Assembly (NCBI GenBank): GCA_046330075.1
Contig: JAXLTL010000005.1
Span: 1-64,000, forward strand
From: JAJTFW01 sp046330075
GTDB lineage: Bacteria; Bacteroidota; Bacteroidia; AKYH767-A; OLB10
DNA: 64,000 nt
Direction of reading: 5' to 3'
A program made the translations under genes and the position numbers. The notes beneath the pieces were generated by a model. It was not told the origin of the DNA. It searched no databases and worked only from the letters and a program-made list of their open reading frames with translations. Positions 51,799-61,479 of this stretch are shown here, in pieces. How positions within the stretch are numbered: position 1 is the first letter of the stretch; the number at the start of each line of letters is the position of its first letter.

Positions 51799-54300
51799 TT
51801 AAAAATCCATCATATCATTTTGAGGTGCGTCATTCTGACGGCTATTCTGTTTGCGGTTCCGCTGGCTGTTATCTGTTTTACCGAACCGGTAGCTGAGGGT
51901 GAAGCTGGCAACACGCGATTCACGCTTACGTACCATCTCTACTCTGAATCCGGTTCCGCGGTTGTCGATGTCGAAGTTGCGGGTATCGAAGATATCGGTT
52001 ACCGAACCATTCAGCGACCATTTGCCTCCTTTGAAATCGTAACGGAAACCAAAATCTACCCCACTCATTCCCTGGAATGTTCCCTGAGGCTGTTTGCGGG
52101 GTGCCATGTAATTACCGGTGAACTGCATCGATAACTGTTTTGTGATCTTTGCCGAAACGGAACCGCGCACATCTCCGCTCCATACATTACTTACCAGATC
52201 ACTGCCCAGATTGGTGCCATCCACTTTGTTGTAAAATGCGGTGAAACTTAAGCTGGAGGTAAAGATTTTCAGGAAGGAATTCCGAATTGTGAGTTCGAAG
52301 CCGAGATTTTCGGAAGTGCTGTAGTTCACAAATGTCTGCGTGGAAACATTGGTGACCGTATCTACCGTTCTGAAACGTTGGGAATAATCATTCGTGTAGC
52401 GGTAGAAAACGTTCGCTGCCACACTCTGCTCCTTGAAACGACCGGTATAGCCGAATTCGAGTGAATGTGTAAGTTCAGGGTAGATCGCAGGATTACCTAC
52501 GAAGATGTTCAGTGAATCGGAAACGTTACGGAACGGGTTGAGTTGTTGTTCACGCGGGCGATTGATGCGACGGCTGTAGCTGAGCTGAATATCCTGTCCT
52601 TCCTTCAGACTATACTTGATGGCTCCCGAGGGAAACAGATTGAGAAAGTCGCGGGTGAATGTGGTATCTGCACTTTTACTGTCGCCGGTGATGTAGGTTT
52701 GCTCTGCACGAAGTCCGGCACTGAGATCAAATACTTTCCATCTTCCCGACCATTGCAAATAGCCTGCAAATACATTTTCGGTCAGAATAAACTGATCGGA
52801 AAACGCAGGATCCGTATACCAGTTGCCAACGGAAAAATCATAACGGTCAGAGCGCTGTTTGCTGTCGTTGGAACGATATGAAGTTTTGAGTCCTGTTTCT
52901 ATTTTGAATTTCTCCTTCGGCAACACATAATCGACCTGCGCAGTACCGTTATACGATTCTCCCTCTGTAAATATGCGCTGACTGAGATCGTCTGCGTTGT
53001 AGATGTAGGTGTAAAGTCCGTTCTCATTATCACGTGTCATCCGCGTCATATTGATATTGGCGGTGAGTTCACGTTTCGATCCGGAGAAGGTTTTGCGATA
53101 ATCAATGCTGCCATCGAAGTTAGAGCTGGATTCATCGTTCAGGCTGTTTCGGTCAAATCCACTCAGTACCTGAAACAGAGAATTTTCCTCTGTGGTAACC
53201 GTAAGTTCGCTACGGTCTTCGTTCCGGTTATTGAATCCACCGGAAAAACCGAGTGTGTTGTAGTCATTCAGATAAAAGTCCACTCCTGCTCTGATGTTGT
53301 GCGAGAGGTTGTCGTTGAACCCATCGCCTAAAGACCGGTAATAAGATAACTGATCGCCGTAGGTATTGGTACGAAGACTGTTGCTGGTATTGGTGCGGCG
53401 ATCATCACGGAAACCATAATTCATGAATATATTACTCTTCTTCGAACGGCGGTTGAGCTGGAGTGACGCGTTGTATTTATCTCCGGTACCTGCACCAACG
53501 GTGATGGTTCCGTTGATGCCGGGATTTTTATCTTTTTTGGTTTTGATATTGATGATCCCCGACATGCCTTCCGCATCATACTTGGAAGAAGGATTGGTAA
53601 TCACTTCAATCTGCTCAATGGATGATGCCGGTAATTGCTGTAAGATGGCGCCACGGTTATCTCCGGTAAGTCCTGCCGGCTTCCCATCAATAAGAATGGT
53701 AACCTGTTCACTGCCGCGCAGACTTACTTTCCCGTCGATATCCACATTCACCGAAGGAATATTCGATAACACTTCTGAAACCGACCCTCCTGCATTGATG
53801 AGAGTTTTATCAACGTTATAGACTTTCTTATCCAGGGAATTCGTGTATTCCACTTTTTCACCTACCACTTCTGCTTCTTTCAACAGTTTCTGCGAAGGCG
53901 GCATCCATACACTGCCAAAATCCTTGAGAACTTCCTGTGGTGTCAGCATAAACGGTTTTGAATCCAGTTTTCGGTAACCGATCGACGTTATACGTATGAA
54001 GTACCGGCCCGGCATTACATCCTCAATGCGGAACATCCCCTTTTCATCCGTCAGTGATCCTCCGGCAACCGAAGAGTCACGCACTTTCATCAGGGCAACA
54101 GAAGCATACTCCAGCGGGGCCCGGGTGGCTGAATCGCGCAGCACGCCGATGACTTTCCCGATGGGAGCCATGTTCCGCATAAAGGATGAATCTTTCATTC
54201 CGCCGCGAAACCGCGACGAATCGCGCATTTCCCGCTGAGGTTCCTGTGCCAACACAAAAAGACTGCTGAACAGCAGCAGTATCGTTATGAATGAACGCAT
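51799..54300 (-). CDS. Outer-membrane receptor, TonB-dependent type with CarboxypepD_reg domain
   Basis: An 833-aa outer membrane protein. Signal MRSFITILLLFSSLFVLAQ. Residues about 50-125 are a CarboxypepD_reg-like domain (GVLRDSATRAPLEYASVALM ... IRITSIGYRKLDSK). Then a plug (KKVYNVDKTLINAGGSVSEV ... LRGSEQVTILIDGKPAGL ... IEVITNPSSKYDAEGMSGII) and a long beta-barrel of the OMP_b-brl_3 type with the terminal segment VASFTLSYRFGK follow. No SusD partner is adjacent, so it is not a sugar-uptake SusC pair; such receptors are often for metal or peptide. A disordered Gln/Asn/Arg tail ends the protein. Confidence 0.88.
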   Translation of the reverse strand: MRSFITILLLFSSLFVLAQEPQREMRDSSRFRGGMKDSSFMRNMAPIGKVIGVLRDSATRAPLEYASVALMKVRDSSVAGGSLTDEKGMFRIEDVMPGRYFIRITSIGYRKLDSKPFMLTPQEVLKDFGSVWMPPSQKLLKEAEVVGEKVEYTNSLDKKVYNVDKTLINAGGSVSEVLSNIPSVNVDIDGKVSLRGSEQVTILIDGKPAGLTGDNRGAILQQLPASSIEQIEVITNPSSKYDAEGMSGIINIKTKKDKNPGINGTITVGAGTGDKYNASLQLNRRSKKSNIFMNYGFRDDRRTNTSNSLRTNTYGDQLSYYRSLGDGFNDNLSHNIRAGVDFYLNDYNTLGFSGGFNNRNEDRSELTVTTEENSLFQVLSGFDRNSLNDESSSNFDGSIDYRKTFSGSKRELTANINMTRMTRDNENGLYTYIYNADDLSQRIFTEGESYNGTAQVDYVLPKEKFKIETGLKTSYRSNDSKQRSDRYDFSVGNWYTDPAFSDQFILTENVFAGYLQWSGRWKVFDLSAGLRAEQTYITGDSKSADTTFTRDFLNLFPSGAIKYSLKEGQDIQLSYSRRINRPREQQLNPFRNVSDSLNIFVGNPAIYPELTHSLEFGYTGRFKEQSVAANVFYRYTNDYSQRFRTVDTVTNVSTQTFVNYSTSENLGFELTIRNSFLKIFTSSLSFTAFYNKVDGTNLGSDLVSNVWSGDVRGSVSAKITKQLSMQFTGNYMAPRKQPQGTFQGMSGVDFGFRYDFKGGKWSLNGSVTDIFDTRNFDIDNRGTGFRVEMVRKRESRVASFTLSYRFGKTDNSQRNRKQNSRQNDAPQNDMMDF

Positions 54301-54407
54301 GATATATAGAGGGTTTTGGGAGTGTATTAATTTGTATAGACAACCTTTTTCGCGGATAGTTTAATCCTGCAATCGCTTCCGGATCTTTTATGCTATCAGA
54401 AGTTTGT

Positions 54408-55409
54408 CTAGCTGTTCACTTCTCTGTAAAGAACTTCTAGCAGTGTTTGGCCGACAGCTTTCAGTGTTGGGCGACTGATTTTATCAATCGTGTCACCATG
54501 GGTATGCCAATGCTTCCAGAAGTTAGAAGCAGTGTTATAGTCGTAGTGAATAATGTCAATGCAACGGATTCCGGCCAGGCGGTTAATGTAAAAATGATCA
54601 TCAATGATTCCCTTGGTTTTTTCATTGATGAAGTGCTGACCATATCCTATGTCGTTACCTGCTTTCCAAACCAGATCCACAATATAGGGAGCATACTGCA
54701 TGGAGGATCCTTCCTGAGTGAATGTAGCCTGATCAGCACCTGCCATGTCCAGCAGAATACCATACCGGGCCATATAATTGGGCTGGTGCAGATGCTGAGC
54801 CCAGTACTGTGACCCTAAACAATAAGAATCATCCATTGGCGGAAACTCACTGTCGTCAGGTTGACCATAATCCTCTGCATCAAAGAAAATAATATCTACA
54901 CCCAGTTCAGGTTTAGACGCCGCCAATTGCCGTGCTACTTCCATCAGAATCCCGACTCCGCTTGCACCATCGTTGGCTCCGTCTATCGGCTCCTTCTTCC
55001 GTACCGAATCCTGATCAGCCCAGGGCCGGGTATCCCAGTGTGCACAAAGCAGAATACGGTTCCCGAGATCCGGCCTGAAGGAAGCAATGATATTTCTCGA
55101 GTCAAGTACCTTCCCGTCAAACGCCGTAACACGGTACGATTGTACAATTACCGTATCACAGTACTCCTGCATCCTGGAGGTCATCCAGTCAGCACATTGC
55201 TTATGGGCCGTCGAATTTGGTACACGCGGACCGAACAGTACCTGTTGCGCAGTAAATGCATAGGCTGAATCCGAATTGAAATCCGGAGCTTTCACTGCAG
55301 GCTTACCGGAATGGTTAGTATTTCCTGTAGAGGACGTATGCGTGCTTTCATTTCCGCAACCTGCAGACATGAGCAGTGCTATTGTTCCGGCAAGAAGTGT
55401 GTATTTCAT
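54408..55409 (-). CDS. M28-family peptidase / glutaminyl cyclase-like lipoprotein
   Basis: A 333-aa lipoprotein (LLAGTIALLMSAGC). Zinc ligands of M28 enzymes are visible: LLCAHWDTRPWAD (His, Asp), GANDGASGVGILMEVA (Asp), IIFFDAEDYGQPDD (Glu, Asp) and WHTHGDTIDKI (His). YCLGSQYWA and GILLDMAGADQATF resemble glutaminyl-peptide cyclotransferases, which close N-terminal Gln to pyroglutamate, rather than aminopeptidases. Bacteroidota use such a periplasmic cyclase on exported proteins. The cysS gene follows directly upstream. Confidence 0.85.
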   Translation of the reverse strand: MKYTLLAGTIALLMSAGCGNESTHTSSTGNTNHSGKPAVKAPDFNSDSAYAFTAQQVLFGPRVPNSTAHKQCADWMTSRMQEYCDTVIVQSYRVTAFDGKVLDSRNIIASFRPDLGNRILLCAHWDTRPWADQDSVRKKEPIDGANDGASGVGILMEVARQLAASKPELGVDIIFFDAEDYGQPDDSEFPPMDDSYCLGSQYWAQHLHQPNYMARYGILLDMAGADQATFTQEGSSMQYAPYIVDLVWKAGNDIGYGQHFINEKTKGIIDDHFYINRLAGIRCIDIIHYDYNTASNFWKHWHTHGDTIDKISRPTLKAVGQTLLEVLYREVNS

Positions 55410-55430
55410 AGAAGTTTATTCAATCATTAA

Positions 55431-56906
55431 TCAGCCTTTACTCCAGGTTGTTCCTTCCTTCCCGTCTTTGATGATGAAATTTAGACGTGTCAGTTCATCG
55501 CGGATTTTATCAGACGTCGCAAAGTCTTTCTTCGCCTTCGCATCTGCACGCAATGTCAGCAGCAATTCCATCACTTCCCTGAGATCGTCGTTATTCCCCT
55601 TCACCTCCGATTTCATTCCGAGCAGATCGAACACAAACAGTTTCATCGTTTCTCCGAGATGGGCAATATCCTCTGACGTGAGTGTCTCTGTGCCGCCGTT
55701 AACAGAATTGATGATACGGGCACCCTCAAAAAGCTGTGATATCGCGATGGCCGTATTCATATCATCATTCAGGGCATCAAACGCCTTCTGACGAATAGCC
55801 TTTACGTCCGATGTAGAAGAAGCAGATGCTTTCAGCGCAGGAAGCAGTTCAATCGCTGACATCAGGCGGTTCATTCCCTTCTCGGCTGCCTGCAATCCTT
55901 CGTTGCTGAAATCGAGTGTGCTGCGGTAATGTGCAGTGAGAATGAAGAAACGGATGGTCATTGGTGAATATGCCTGCTGCAACAACTTGTGTTCACCGCT
56001 GAAGAGCTCCTGCAGGGTGATAAAATTACCCAGCGACTTACCCATCTTCTGTCCGTTGATAGTAATCATGTTGTTGTGCATCCAGTAACGGACCGGCGCA
56101 TGGCCACAACTTCCCTTCGACTGTGCAATTTCACTTTCATGGTGCGGAAAAAGCAGATCCATACCTCCTCCGTGAATATCAAACGTTTCTCCGAGGTATT
56201 TCTTGCTCATCGCCGAGCACTCGATATGCCAGCCGGGAAATCCATCGCTCCAGGGTGAAGGCCAGCGCATGATGTGTTCAGGTGATGCTTTCTTCCAAAG
56301 TGCGAAATCGGCAGGATTGCGCTTCTCTTCCTGACCTTCCAGCTCACGCCGTTCGCTGCCGGCTCCGGCGATGAGTTCTTCAATCACACGCCCGCTGAGT
56401 TTTCCGTAATCATTGGATTTACTGTAATTGATTACATCAAAGTAAACAGAGCCATTCGACACATAGGCGTAACCGTTATCGATGATCTTTTTGATCATCT
56501 CTATCTGTTCAATGATGTGCCCTGATGCCCTCGGCTCAATACCGGGAGGTTTGTTGTTGAGCGCACGCATGGAATCGTGGAAGCTGGTGGTGTATAGTTC
56601 CACCACTTCCATCGGCTCAAGTTTTTCGAGGCGGGCTTTCTTCGCAATTTTATCTTCTCCTTCGTCGGCGTCGTCAACAAGGTGGCCTACGTCAGTGATA
56701 TTGCGTACATACCGGACTTTATACCCAAGGTGGGTCAGATAGCGTGAAAGCACATCAAATGTGATATACGGACGTGCATGCCCAAGATGCGCCTCACCGT
56801 AAACGGTAGGTCCGCAGACATACAATCCTACAAACGGAGGATTCAAGGGTATAAACTGTTCCCGCTGACGCGAGAGTGAATTCGTAATGTATAATGGATG
56901 ATTCAT
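55431..56906 (-). CDS. cysS: Cysteine-tRNA ligase
   Basis: A 491-aa class I synthetase charging tRNA-Cys. I start at MNHPLYITNSLSRQREQF; 22 codons upstream lack similarity. LYVCGPTVYGEAHLGHARPY holds the first Zn-binding Cys and the HIGH motif (HLGH). DGFPGWHIECSAMSKKYLGE and LLFPHHESEIAQS hold the remaining Zn ligands. KMGKSLGNFI is the KMSKS loop. The C-terminal anticodon domain ends at GTTWSKG. It ends 21 bp before the M28 gene on the same strand. Confidence 0.97.
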   Translation of the reverse strand: MNHPLYITNSLSRQREQFIPLNPPFVGLYVCGPTVYGEAHLGHARPYITFDVLSRYLTHLGYKVRYVRNITDVGHLVDDADEGEDKIAKKARLEKLEPMEVVELYTTSFHDSMRALNNKPPGIEPRASGHIIEQIEMIKKIIDNGYAYVSNGSVYFDVINYSKSNDYGKLSGRVIEELIAGAGSERRELEGQEEKRNPADFALWKKASPEHIMRWPSPWSDGFPGWHIECSAMSKKYLGETFDIHGGGMDLLFPHHESEIAQSKGSCGHAPVRYWMHNNMITINGQKMGKSLGNFITLQELFSGEHKLLQQAYSPMTIRFFILTAHYRSTLDFSNEGLQAAEKGMNRLMSAIELLPALKASASSTSDVKAIRQKAFDALNDDMNTAIAISQLFEGARIINSVNGGTETLTSEDIAHLGETMKLFVFDLLGMKSEVKGNNDDLREVMELLLTLRADAKAKKDFATSDKIRDELTRLNFIIKDGKEGTTWSKG

Positions 56907-57049
56907 ACTCAATTTTAATACAGTTCTTATTCTCGGTACTTTTAATAGATCATACTTATTGGTTCGTTTCAATCAAGTACATATTCCATTGATTTGCTTA
57001 GCTTACATACCTTGAGTTTTACTTTCAATCCAATTAACACTCTACTCAA

Positions 57050-57180
57050 GGTGTTTCATTACCTCTTGCATTTGCGAGGAACCTCTGCGGCACTGCACGA
57101 ACCGCTCTGCGGCTTTGCCCCCGATAGCTATCGGGATCTGCAAGAACCTCTCTGCGCCTCTGCGACTTTGCGAGAACCTA
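57050..57180. repeat. CTCTGCG/TTTGCGAG intergenic repeat, left of the second GxxExxY gene
   Basis: Units such as CCTCTGCGGCACTGCACGAA, CTCTGCGGCTTTGC and CTCTGCGACTTTGCGAGAA (ending 57176), plus the palindrome CCGATAGCTATCGG (57121-57134). The rest of the 351-bp gap between cysS and the GxxExxY gene holds nothing recognised. Confidence 0.75.
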
Positions 57181-57257
57181 TATACTCTACCTCAAAAGGC
57201 TTCATGATGTAAGGATTATGCTTAGCTTGATTAAAACTGTTAGTTCCAATATTCTGT

Positions 57258-57722
57258 CTATAATCCGTTTACTATCCTTGTAATCCCGGATTTAATTAAG
57301 GCAGAGTTGAAGTTAACAAGTAAACCAAGTTTTTTATTGCTAATCTTCAAATAAGTCAGTAATTGCTTAGGGTGAACCGGAGCAATTGCTTCAACTGATT
57401 TGATCTCTATTATTATTTTGTTATCGACAATAATATCCGCTCGAAACCCCATCTCCATATGCTGTCCCTTGTAATATAAAGGAATTCCAACTTGAGCTTC
57501 GAAAGGAATATTTCTTTGGTTAAGTTCATAGCAAATCACTCTTTCGTAAACAGACTCCAGTAATCCCGGGCCTAATGCAACGTGCACTTGATAGAAAATG
57601 TCAATTAAAATGGCCGACAATTCATTAATCGGAATCCCGGAATAATACTCCGGGGCAGGTTCAGAAACCACTTCAATTTCTGAAGAATCACTATATTCAA
57701 TTATTTCCTCTTTTTCTGACAT
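57258..57722 (-). CDS. GxxExxY protein, copy 2
   Basis: A 154-aa family member (motif GPGLLESVYERVICYEL). An acidic N-terminal extension of about 30 residues (EKEEIIEYSDSSEIEVVSE) is followed by IPINELSAILIDIFYQVHVA. The putative nuclease core is FRADIIVDNKIIIEIKSVE (D...ExK) and the end is LLVNFNSALIKSGITRIVNG. It is only distantly related to copy 1. It too is bracketed by inverted intergenic repeats. Confidence 0.85.
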   Translation of the reverse strand: MSEKEEIIEYSDSSEIEVVSEPAPEYYSGIPINELSAILIDIFYQVHVALGPGLLESVYERVICYELNQRNIPFEAQVGIPLYYKGQHMEMGFRADIIVDNKIIIEIKSVEAIAPVHPKQLLTYLKISNKKLGLLVNFNSALIKSGITRIVNGL

Positions 57723-57767
57723 TCTCTTCTTTTATTGCTATATCCGGTTATCCTGAATGTTTAGTAA

Positions 57768-57794
57768 TTTCTCGCAAAGGCGCAGAGACGCAAA
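57768..57794. repeat. Inverted partner of the CTCTGCG/TTTGCGAG repeat
   Basis: CTCGCAAAGGCGCAGAGACG reads as the complement of the element at 57149-57176 (CTCTGCG..TTTGCGAGAA shared). Confidence 0.7.
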
Positions 57795-57948
57795 GTAATA
57801 AGTCGCAAACTAAATCCGTAATTTGATTTTTTACTCATCAACTTTAAAATTGCGATTGTTTCAGGTTTAACTGTTTTTGTAATTTCAAAGTGTTTGAATT
57901 AATGTTCAACTTATTAACTTTCTCCCTACTGCAACATTTGATTATTCT

Positions 57949-58908
57949 CTACACCAGTTGACGTGCTTCCTTGAGGTGTTTCAGCATGTCAACGGTCATG
58001 GATGTAAGATCGTATTGACATCGGAATCCCCAGTCCTGGAGCGCGCGTGAATCATCGATGCTGTTGGGCCATGAATCCGCGATCTCCTGGCGGAAGTCGG
58101 GAGCATAATCGATGTGGAAGCCGGGCAGATGCTTCGCGATTTCTGATGCAATTTCCGCCGGAGTAAAGCTGATGCCGCCGAGGTTATAGCTGCTGCGGAT
58201 TTTTACCTTTTCTGTCGGTGCAGCCATCAGTTCCATGGTAGCACGGATAGCGTCAGGCATATACATCATCGGAAGGGCGGTATCCTCTTTCAGAAAGCAG
58301 GTATAGCGTCCTTTGTCGAGTGCCTGATGGTAAATGTCAACGGCGTAGTCAGTTGTGCCACCACCGGGGAGTGCCTTGTAACTGATGAGTCCGGGATAAC
58401 GGATCGAACGTACATCCACACCGAATTTGTGGAAGTAATACTCACACCAGCGTTCACCGGCCAGCTTTGAAATACCGTACACCGTAGAAGGCTCCATCAC
58501 TGTAAACTGCGGAGTCATGTCGCGGGGTGTTGTCGAACCAAATACGGCGATGCTGCTCGGCCAGAAAATTTTTAATCCACCCAGATCACGGGCAATATCA
58601 AGCAGGATAAACAACCCTTCCATATTCAACTTCCAGGCTGTCTTCATTTTCTGCTCTGCAGTTGCACTTAGCAATGCAGCCAGCAGATATACTTCTTTCA
58701 CCTTATTGGTGCGAATGATGTCGGCAACGGCCTGTGCATCCAGCACATCGAGCTGATAAAACGGGCCTCCTTCGGAGAGAATGCCGGGTTGCTCCTTCAC
58801 ATCTGTAGCGATCACTTTATGTCCGCCATGGATGGCGCGTAAAGTGGTAACGAGGTCCGTGCCGATTTGTCCGGCGGCACCAAGAACGAGTATCGTGTCT
58901 CCTGTCAT
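57949..58908 (-). CDS. L-threonine 3-dehydrogenase, SDR type
   Basis: A 319-aa NAD-dependent short-chain enzyme making 2-amino-3-ketobutyrate from threonine. The Rossmann start ILVLGAAGQIGTDLVTTLR, LNMEGLFILLDIARD, FWPSSIAVFGSTTPRD, the catalytic YGISK (STVYGISKLAGERWC), SIRYPGLISYKALPGGGTTD and LPMMYMPDAIRATMELM match the UDP-galactose-epimerase-like threonine dehydrogenases of Bacteroidota and animals rather than the zinc type. No kbl (ketobutyrate CoA ligase) gene is next to it. It starts 3 bp after the stop of an upstream gene on the same strand, so they are co-transcribed. Confidence 0.92.
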   Translation of the reverse strand: MTGDTILVLGAAGQIGTDLVTTLRAIHGGHKVIATDVKEQPGILSEGGPFYQLDVLDAQAVADIIRTNKVKEVYLLAALLSATAEQKMKTAWKLNMEGLFILLDIARDLGGLKIFWPSSIAVFGSTTPRDMTPQFTVMEPSTVYGISKLAGERWCEYYFHKFGVDVRSIRYPGLISYKALPGGGTTDYAVDIYHQALDKGRYTCFLKEDTALPMMYMPDAIRATMELMAAPTEKVKIRSSYNLGGISFTPAEIASEIAKHLPGFHIDYAPDFRQEIADSWPNSIDDSRALQDWGFRCQYDLTSMTVDMLKHLKEARQLV

Positions 58909-58911
58909 AGC

Positions 58912-59577
58912 TTATTTCAGTTCACCGAATTTTCCGCGAAGGATGTCGAGGCTGCCCTGCTGGCCCTTCACTTTTTGCTTTAGTTCTTCTATTTTGGATT
59001 TGTTTTCTTCAATGGTGGCTTCGTTTTCGGAAATTTGTTTTTTCATGCTTTCATTATCACTGGCCAGACGCTCATTGGACTTCTCCAGATCGGCTTGTTC
59101 TTCCTGTGAATCCTTGAGCAGCTTCGTCGCCACTTCGAGTTTTTCGTTCAGCCCTTCCCGAGAGAGTTCGAATGCGAAATCCATGAGGATCTGCTCCAGA
59201 CGCGAATTGTAGGAGGCATCGCTTTCAGGAGAAACAAAGACACCTTTCTTGCGGAATGCTACCTTGAGCATAATACCGTCCGCGTCTTCGAGGAGTTTCG
59301 AAAACAACATGATGGTATCCGGACTGATGCCGTTGATGATCAGATTTTCACCCTTGATAATTCCCTTGGAAGAACGCACTTTCCCATCATTACTTTTGAT
59401 GAAACTGTTCCATTTTTTCTCCACACTTTTCATCGTAGCGTGCGGTATACTGATCCGGAAAGCCGAATTATAACCATCACCGAGCTGCTCCAGTGCATGC
59501 TCGATTTTCACGCGTTGTCCGGATGCGTATTGGCCGACAAACAGCAGCGCCAGTATAAAGCAAATTTTCTTCAACAT
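58912..59577 (-). CDS. Exported coiled-coil protein, unknown
   Basis: A 221-aa protein from MLKKICFILALLFVGQYASG (signal peptide). The first 120 residues form an alpha/beta domain (FRISIPHATMKSVEKKWNSF ... IINGISPDTIMLFSKLLED). Residues about 130-215 are a continuous coiled coil (LLKDSQEEQADLEKSNERLA ... KSKIEELKQKVKGQQGSLD). No family recognised. It stands between the DUF502 protein and threonine dehydrogenase in a tight operon; a link to either function is not evident. Confidence 0.7.
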   Translation of the reverse strand: MLKKICFILALLFVGQYASGQRVKIEHALEQLGDGYNSAFRISIPHATMKSVEKKWNSFIKSNDGKVRSSKGIIKGENLIINGISPDTIMLFSKLLEDADGIMLKVAFRKKGVFVSPESDASYNSRLEQILMDFAFELSREGLNEKLEVATKLLKDSQEEQADLEKSNERLASDNESMKKQISENEATIEENKSKIEELKQKVKGQQGSLDILRGKFGELK

Positions 59578-59583
59578 ATCCAA

Positions 59584-60168
59584 TTAAATATCTGTTACTC
59601 CTCCCGAAATTACAAACTTCATCATTTCTGTTCCTGATGCATCCAGTTTTTGCACCTGTCCGGCATCTACAATCACCAGCTGCCCGTTAAAGCCATAGGA
59701 AAACGGCAGATAAACCGCCATCTTCTCCTTACTGAGGCCTAATTCACTGAGATCATTCTCGGTAATGAAACCAATCCGCTGTACCGACGGATTATTGTTT
59801 ACGGTGACAAGTACCGGCTGATTGAACCGCTTCTTCTCTCCCACGAAGGCCTCTATCAGGTCTTTTACTGATGAATAAATGACTTTGAGCAGGGGCGTAC
59901 GTTCCATTAATCCTTCGAACATGATGAAAAAAGGATTGCGGACGAACCGTGTACCGATATAGCCTACAACAGTGATTACAGCGAGGATAATGAGAATGCC
60001 AAGACCCGGCAGTTTAAAGTCGTCGCTCCAGGGTACAGAAATCGGAATCTGAATGGGCAACAGGTTATCCATCCACAGGATAGCCAGATACACCACGTAG
60101 AATGTCACTACAATGGGTACCACAAACAGGAGTCCCTGGAAGAAATAATTGGCCAGTTTTTTCATCAT
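59584..60168 (-). CDS. DUF502 family membrane protein
   Basis: A 194-aa protein starting at MMKKLANYFFQGLLFVVPIV. Two membrane helices (about 8-32 and 58-80) flank a short loop with PIQIPISVP. The soluble part has NPFFIMFEGLMERTPLLKVI, YSSVKDLIEAFVGEKKRFNQ and KMAVYLPFSYGFNGQLVIVD, the DUF502 hallmarks. The function is unknown. It is the first gene of a tight group with the coiled-coil protein (6 bp away) and threonine dehydrogenase. Confidence 0.9.
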   Translation of the reverse strand: MMKKLANYFFQGLLFVVPIVVTFYVVYLAILWMDNLLPIQIPISVPWSDDFKLPGLGILIILAVITVVGYIGTRFVRNPFFIMFEGLMERTPLLKVIYSSVKDLIEAFVGEKKRFNQPVLVTVNNNPSVQRIGFITENDLSELGLSKEKMAVYLPFSYGFNGQLVIVDAGQVQKLDASGTEMMKFVISGGVTDI

Positions 60169-60252
60169 GATGCCGGATCGGTTTTTCGGGACTGCAAATA
60201 TCCGTAAATCCCGCGGGGGAAGCATGCATTTTTCGTCCTTTCTTTGCAGGAG

Positions 60253-61479
60253 ATGGAACAGAATTCATCATTTGACCATAAAAAGTGGATCAGTTGGGTT
60301 CAGGAGCATGAAAATGAGCCTGTTTCGCAACTGGCCTTGCGGTACAGCGGACGGAAAGACCTGCCACTTAGGGACTTACTCCTACAGGTGAAAGGACGAC
60401 AAATCGCCCGGCAAAAACTCCCTTCCTTCTATGCCCGGAACGAAATAATATACCCGGATTCTCTGATCCTCGAGCAATGTTCCTCAGAGGAAGCAGCAAC
60501 ACAGAAAGCAGCCTGGGCAACAGGTAAAACGGTGGCGGATCTTACCGGAGGACTCGGTATCGACTCCCTGGCATTCGCGACCACGGCGAAGAAAGTGTTT
60601 TACTGCGAACCGGATCCGGCACGCTGCGCAGCGGCCCGGCATAATTTTAAGGTGCTGAACATCGCGAATGTGGAAGTATTGGAAGGAACCGCAGAGGAAA
60701 CAGGCGCGGCGTTGCTCCTTCAAACCGAAGTTTTCTTCCTCGACCCCTCCCGGCGAAGCGACGATGGCCGAAAGGTATTCAGACTGGAAGAACTGAGCCC
60801 GGATATTCTCAAACTGAAGGCGCTCCTCCTCTCCAATAACGCGTTGGTCATGGTAAAACTGGCGCCGATGCTCGATATCCGCGAAGGACTCCGTCAACTG
60901 CCGGAAACCTTTCGGGTGGAAGTCATTTCAAGGAAAGACGAATGCCGCGAACTGCTGTTCTTCCTGTCGAATAAGGGAGGTAAGCCGGAAATCGTCTGCA
61001 TCGATACCGGTCACCCGGAAAGTACATTCAGCTATGACCCCGATGCAGAACCATTGCTCCCCTTACCTACCGGAGAGCCGGATAAATTTCTCTTTGAACC
61101 GAACGCTTCCCTTCGCAAAGCCGGACCCTGGCGCAGCATCTGCGAAAGGTTTGGTTTGAAAATGCTGCATCCCAACTCGCATCTCTTTACAGGATCGAAG
61201 ACAATTGAGCATTTTCCCGGACGAATTTTCAGGATTGAACAGATCCTCCCCTATAAAAAAGATAAAATTCACGAAGCATTAGCGGGTACTACTGCACAAC
61301 TGCTGTTCTACAATTTCCCTGTAAAAGCGCAGGAAGTAACCAATGCACTGCAAATAAAATCCGGCGAACCACAGTATCTTTTCTTTACTTCATCTGCTAA
61401 GCAACGATCGCTGGTGGTGTTGGCAGAGAGAGTAGCGTCCGGTGGCTTCGGCTCCGCTCAGCCACCGGTTGAAATCTGA
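60253..61479 (+). CDS. SAM-dependent methyltransferase with THUMP-like domain
   Basis: A 408-aa protein; I start at ATG (MEQNSSFDHKKWISWVQEHE), three codons into the frame. The Rossmann core is KTVADLTGGLGIDSLAFATT, then VFYCEPDPARCAAARHNFKV and EVFFLDPSRRSDDGRKVFRL, a DPxR motif seen in a Bacteroidota family related to RNA methyltransferases. A C-terminal THUMP-like region follows (LPYKKDKIHEALAGTTAQLL ... VTNALQIKSGEPQYLFFTS). The target is unknown, probably RNA. The last 13 residues (SGGFGSAQPPVEI) are encoded by an intergenic repeat, an odd extension. Confidence 0.8.
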   Translation: MEQNSSFDHKKWISWVQEHENEPVSQLALRYSGRKDLPLRDLLLQVKGRQIARQKLPSFYARNEIIYPDSLILEQCSSEEAATQKAAWATGKTVADLTGGLGIDSLAFATTAKKVFYCEPDPARCAAARHNFKVLNIANVEVLEGTAEETGAALLLQTEVFFLDPSRRSDDGRKVFRLEELSPDILKLKALLLSNNALVMVKLAPMLDIREGLRQLPETFRVEVISRKDECRELLFFLSNKGGKPEIVCIDTGHPESTFSYDPDAEPLLPLPTGEPDKFLFEPNASLRKAGPWRSICERFGLKMLHPNSHLFTGSKTIEHFPGRIFRIEQILPYKKDKIHEALAGTTAQLLFYNFPVKAQEVTNALQIKSGEPQYLFFTSSAKQRSLVVLAERVASGGFGSAQPPVEI

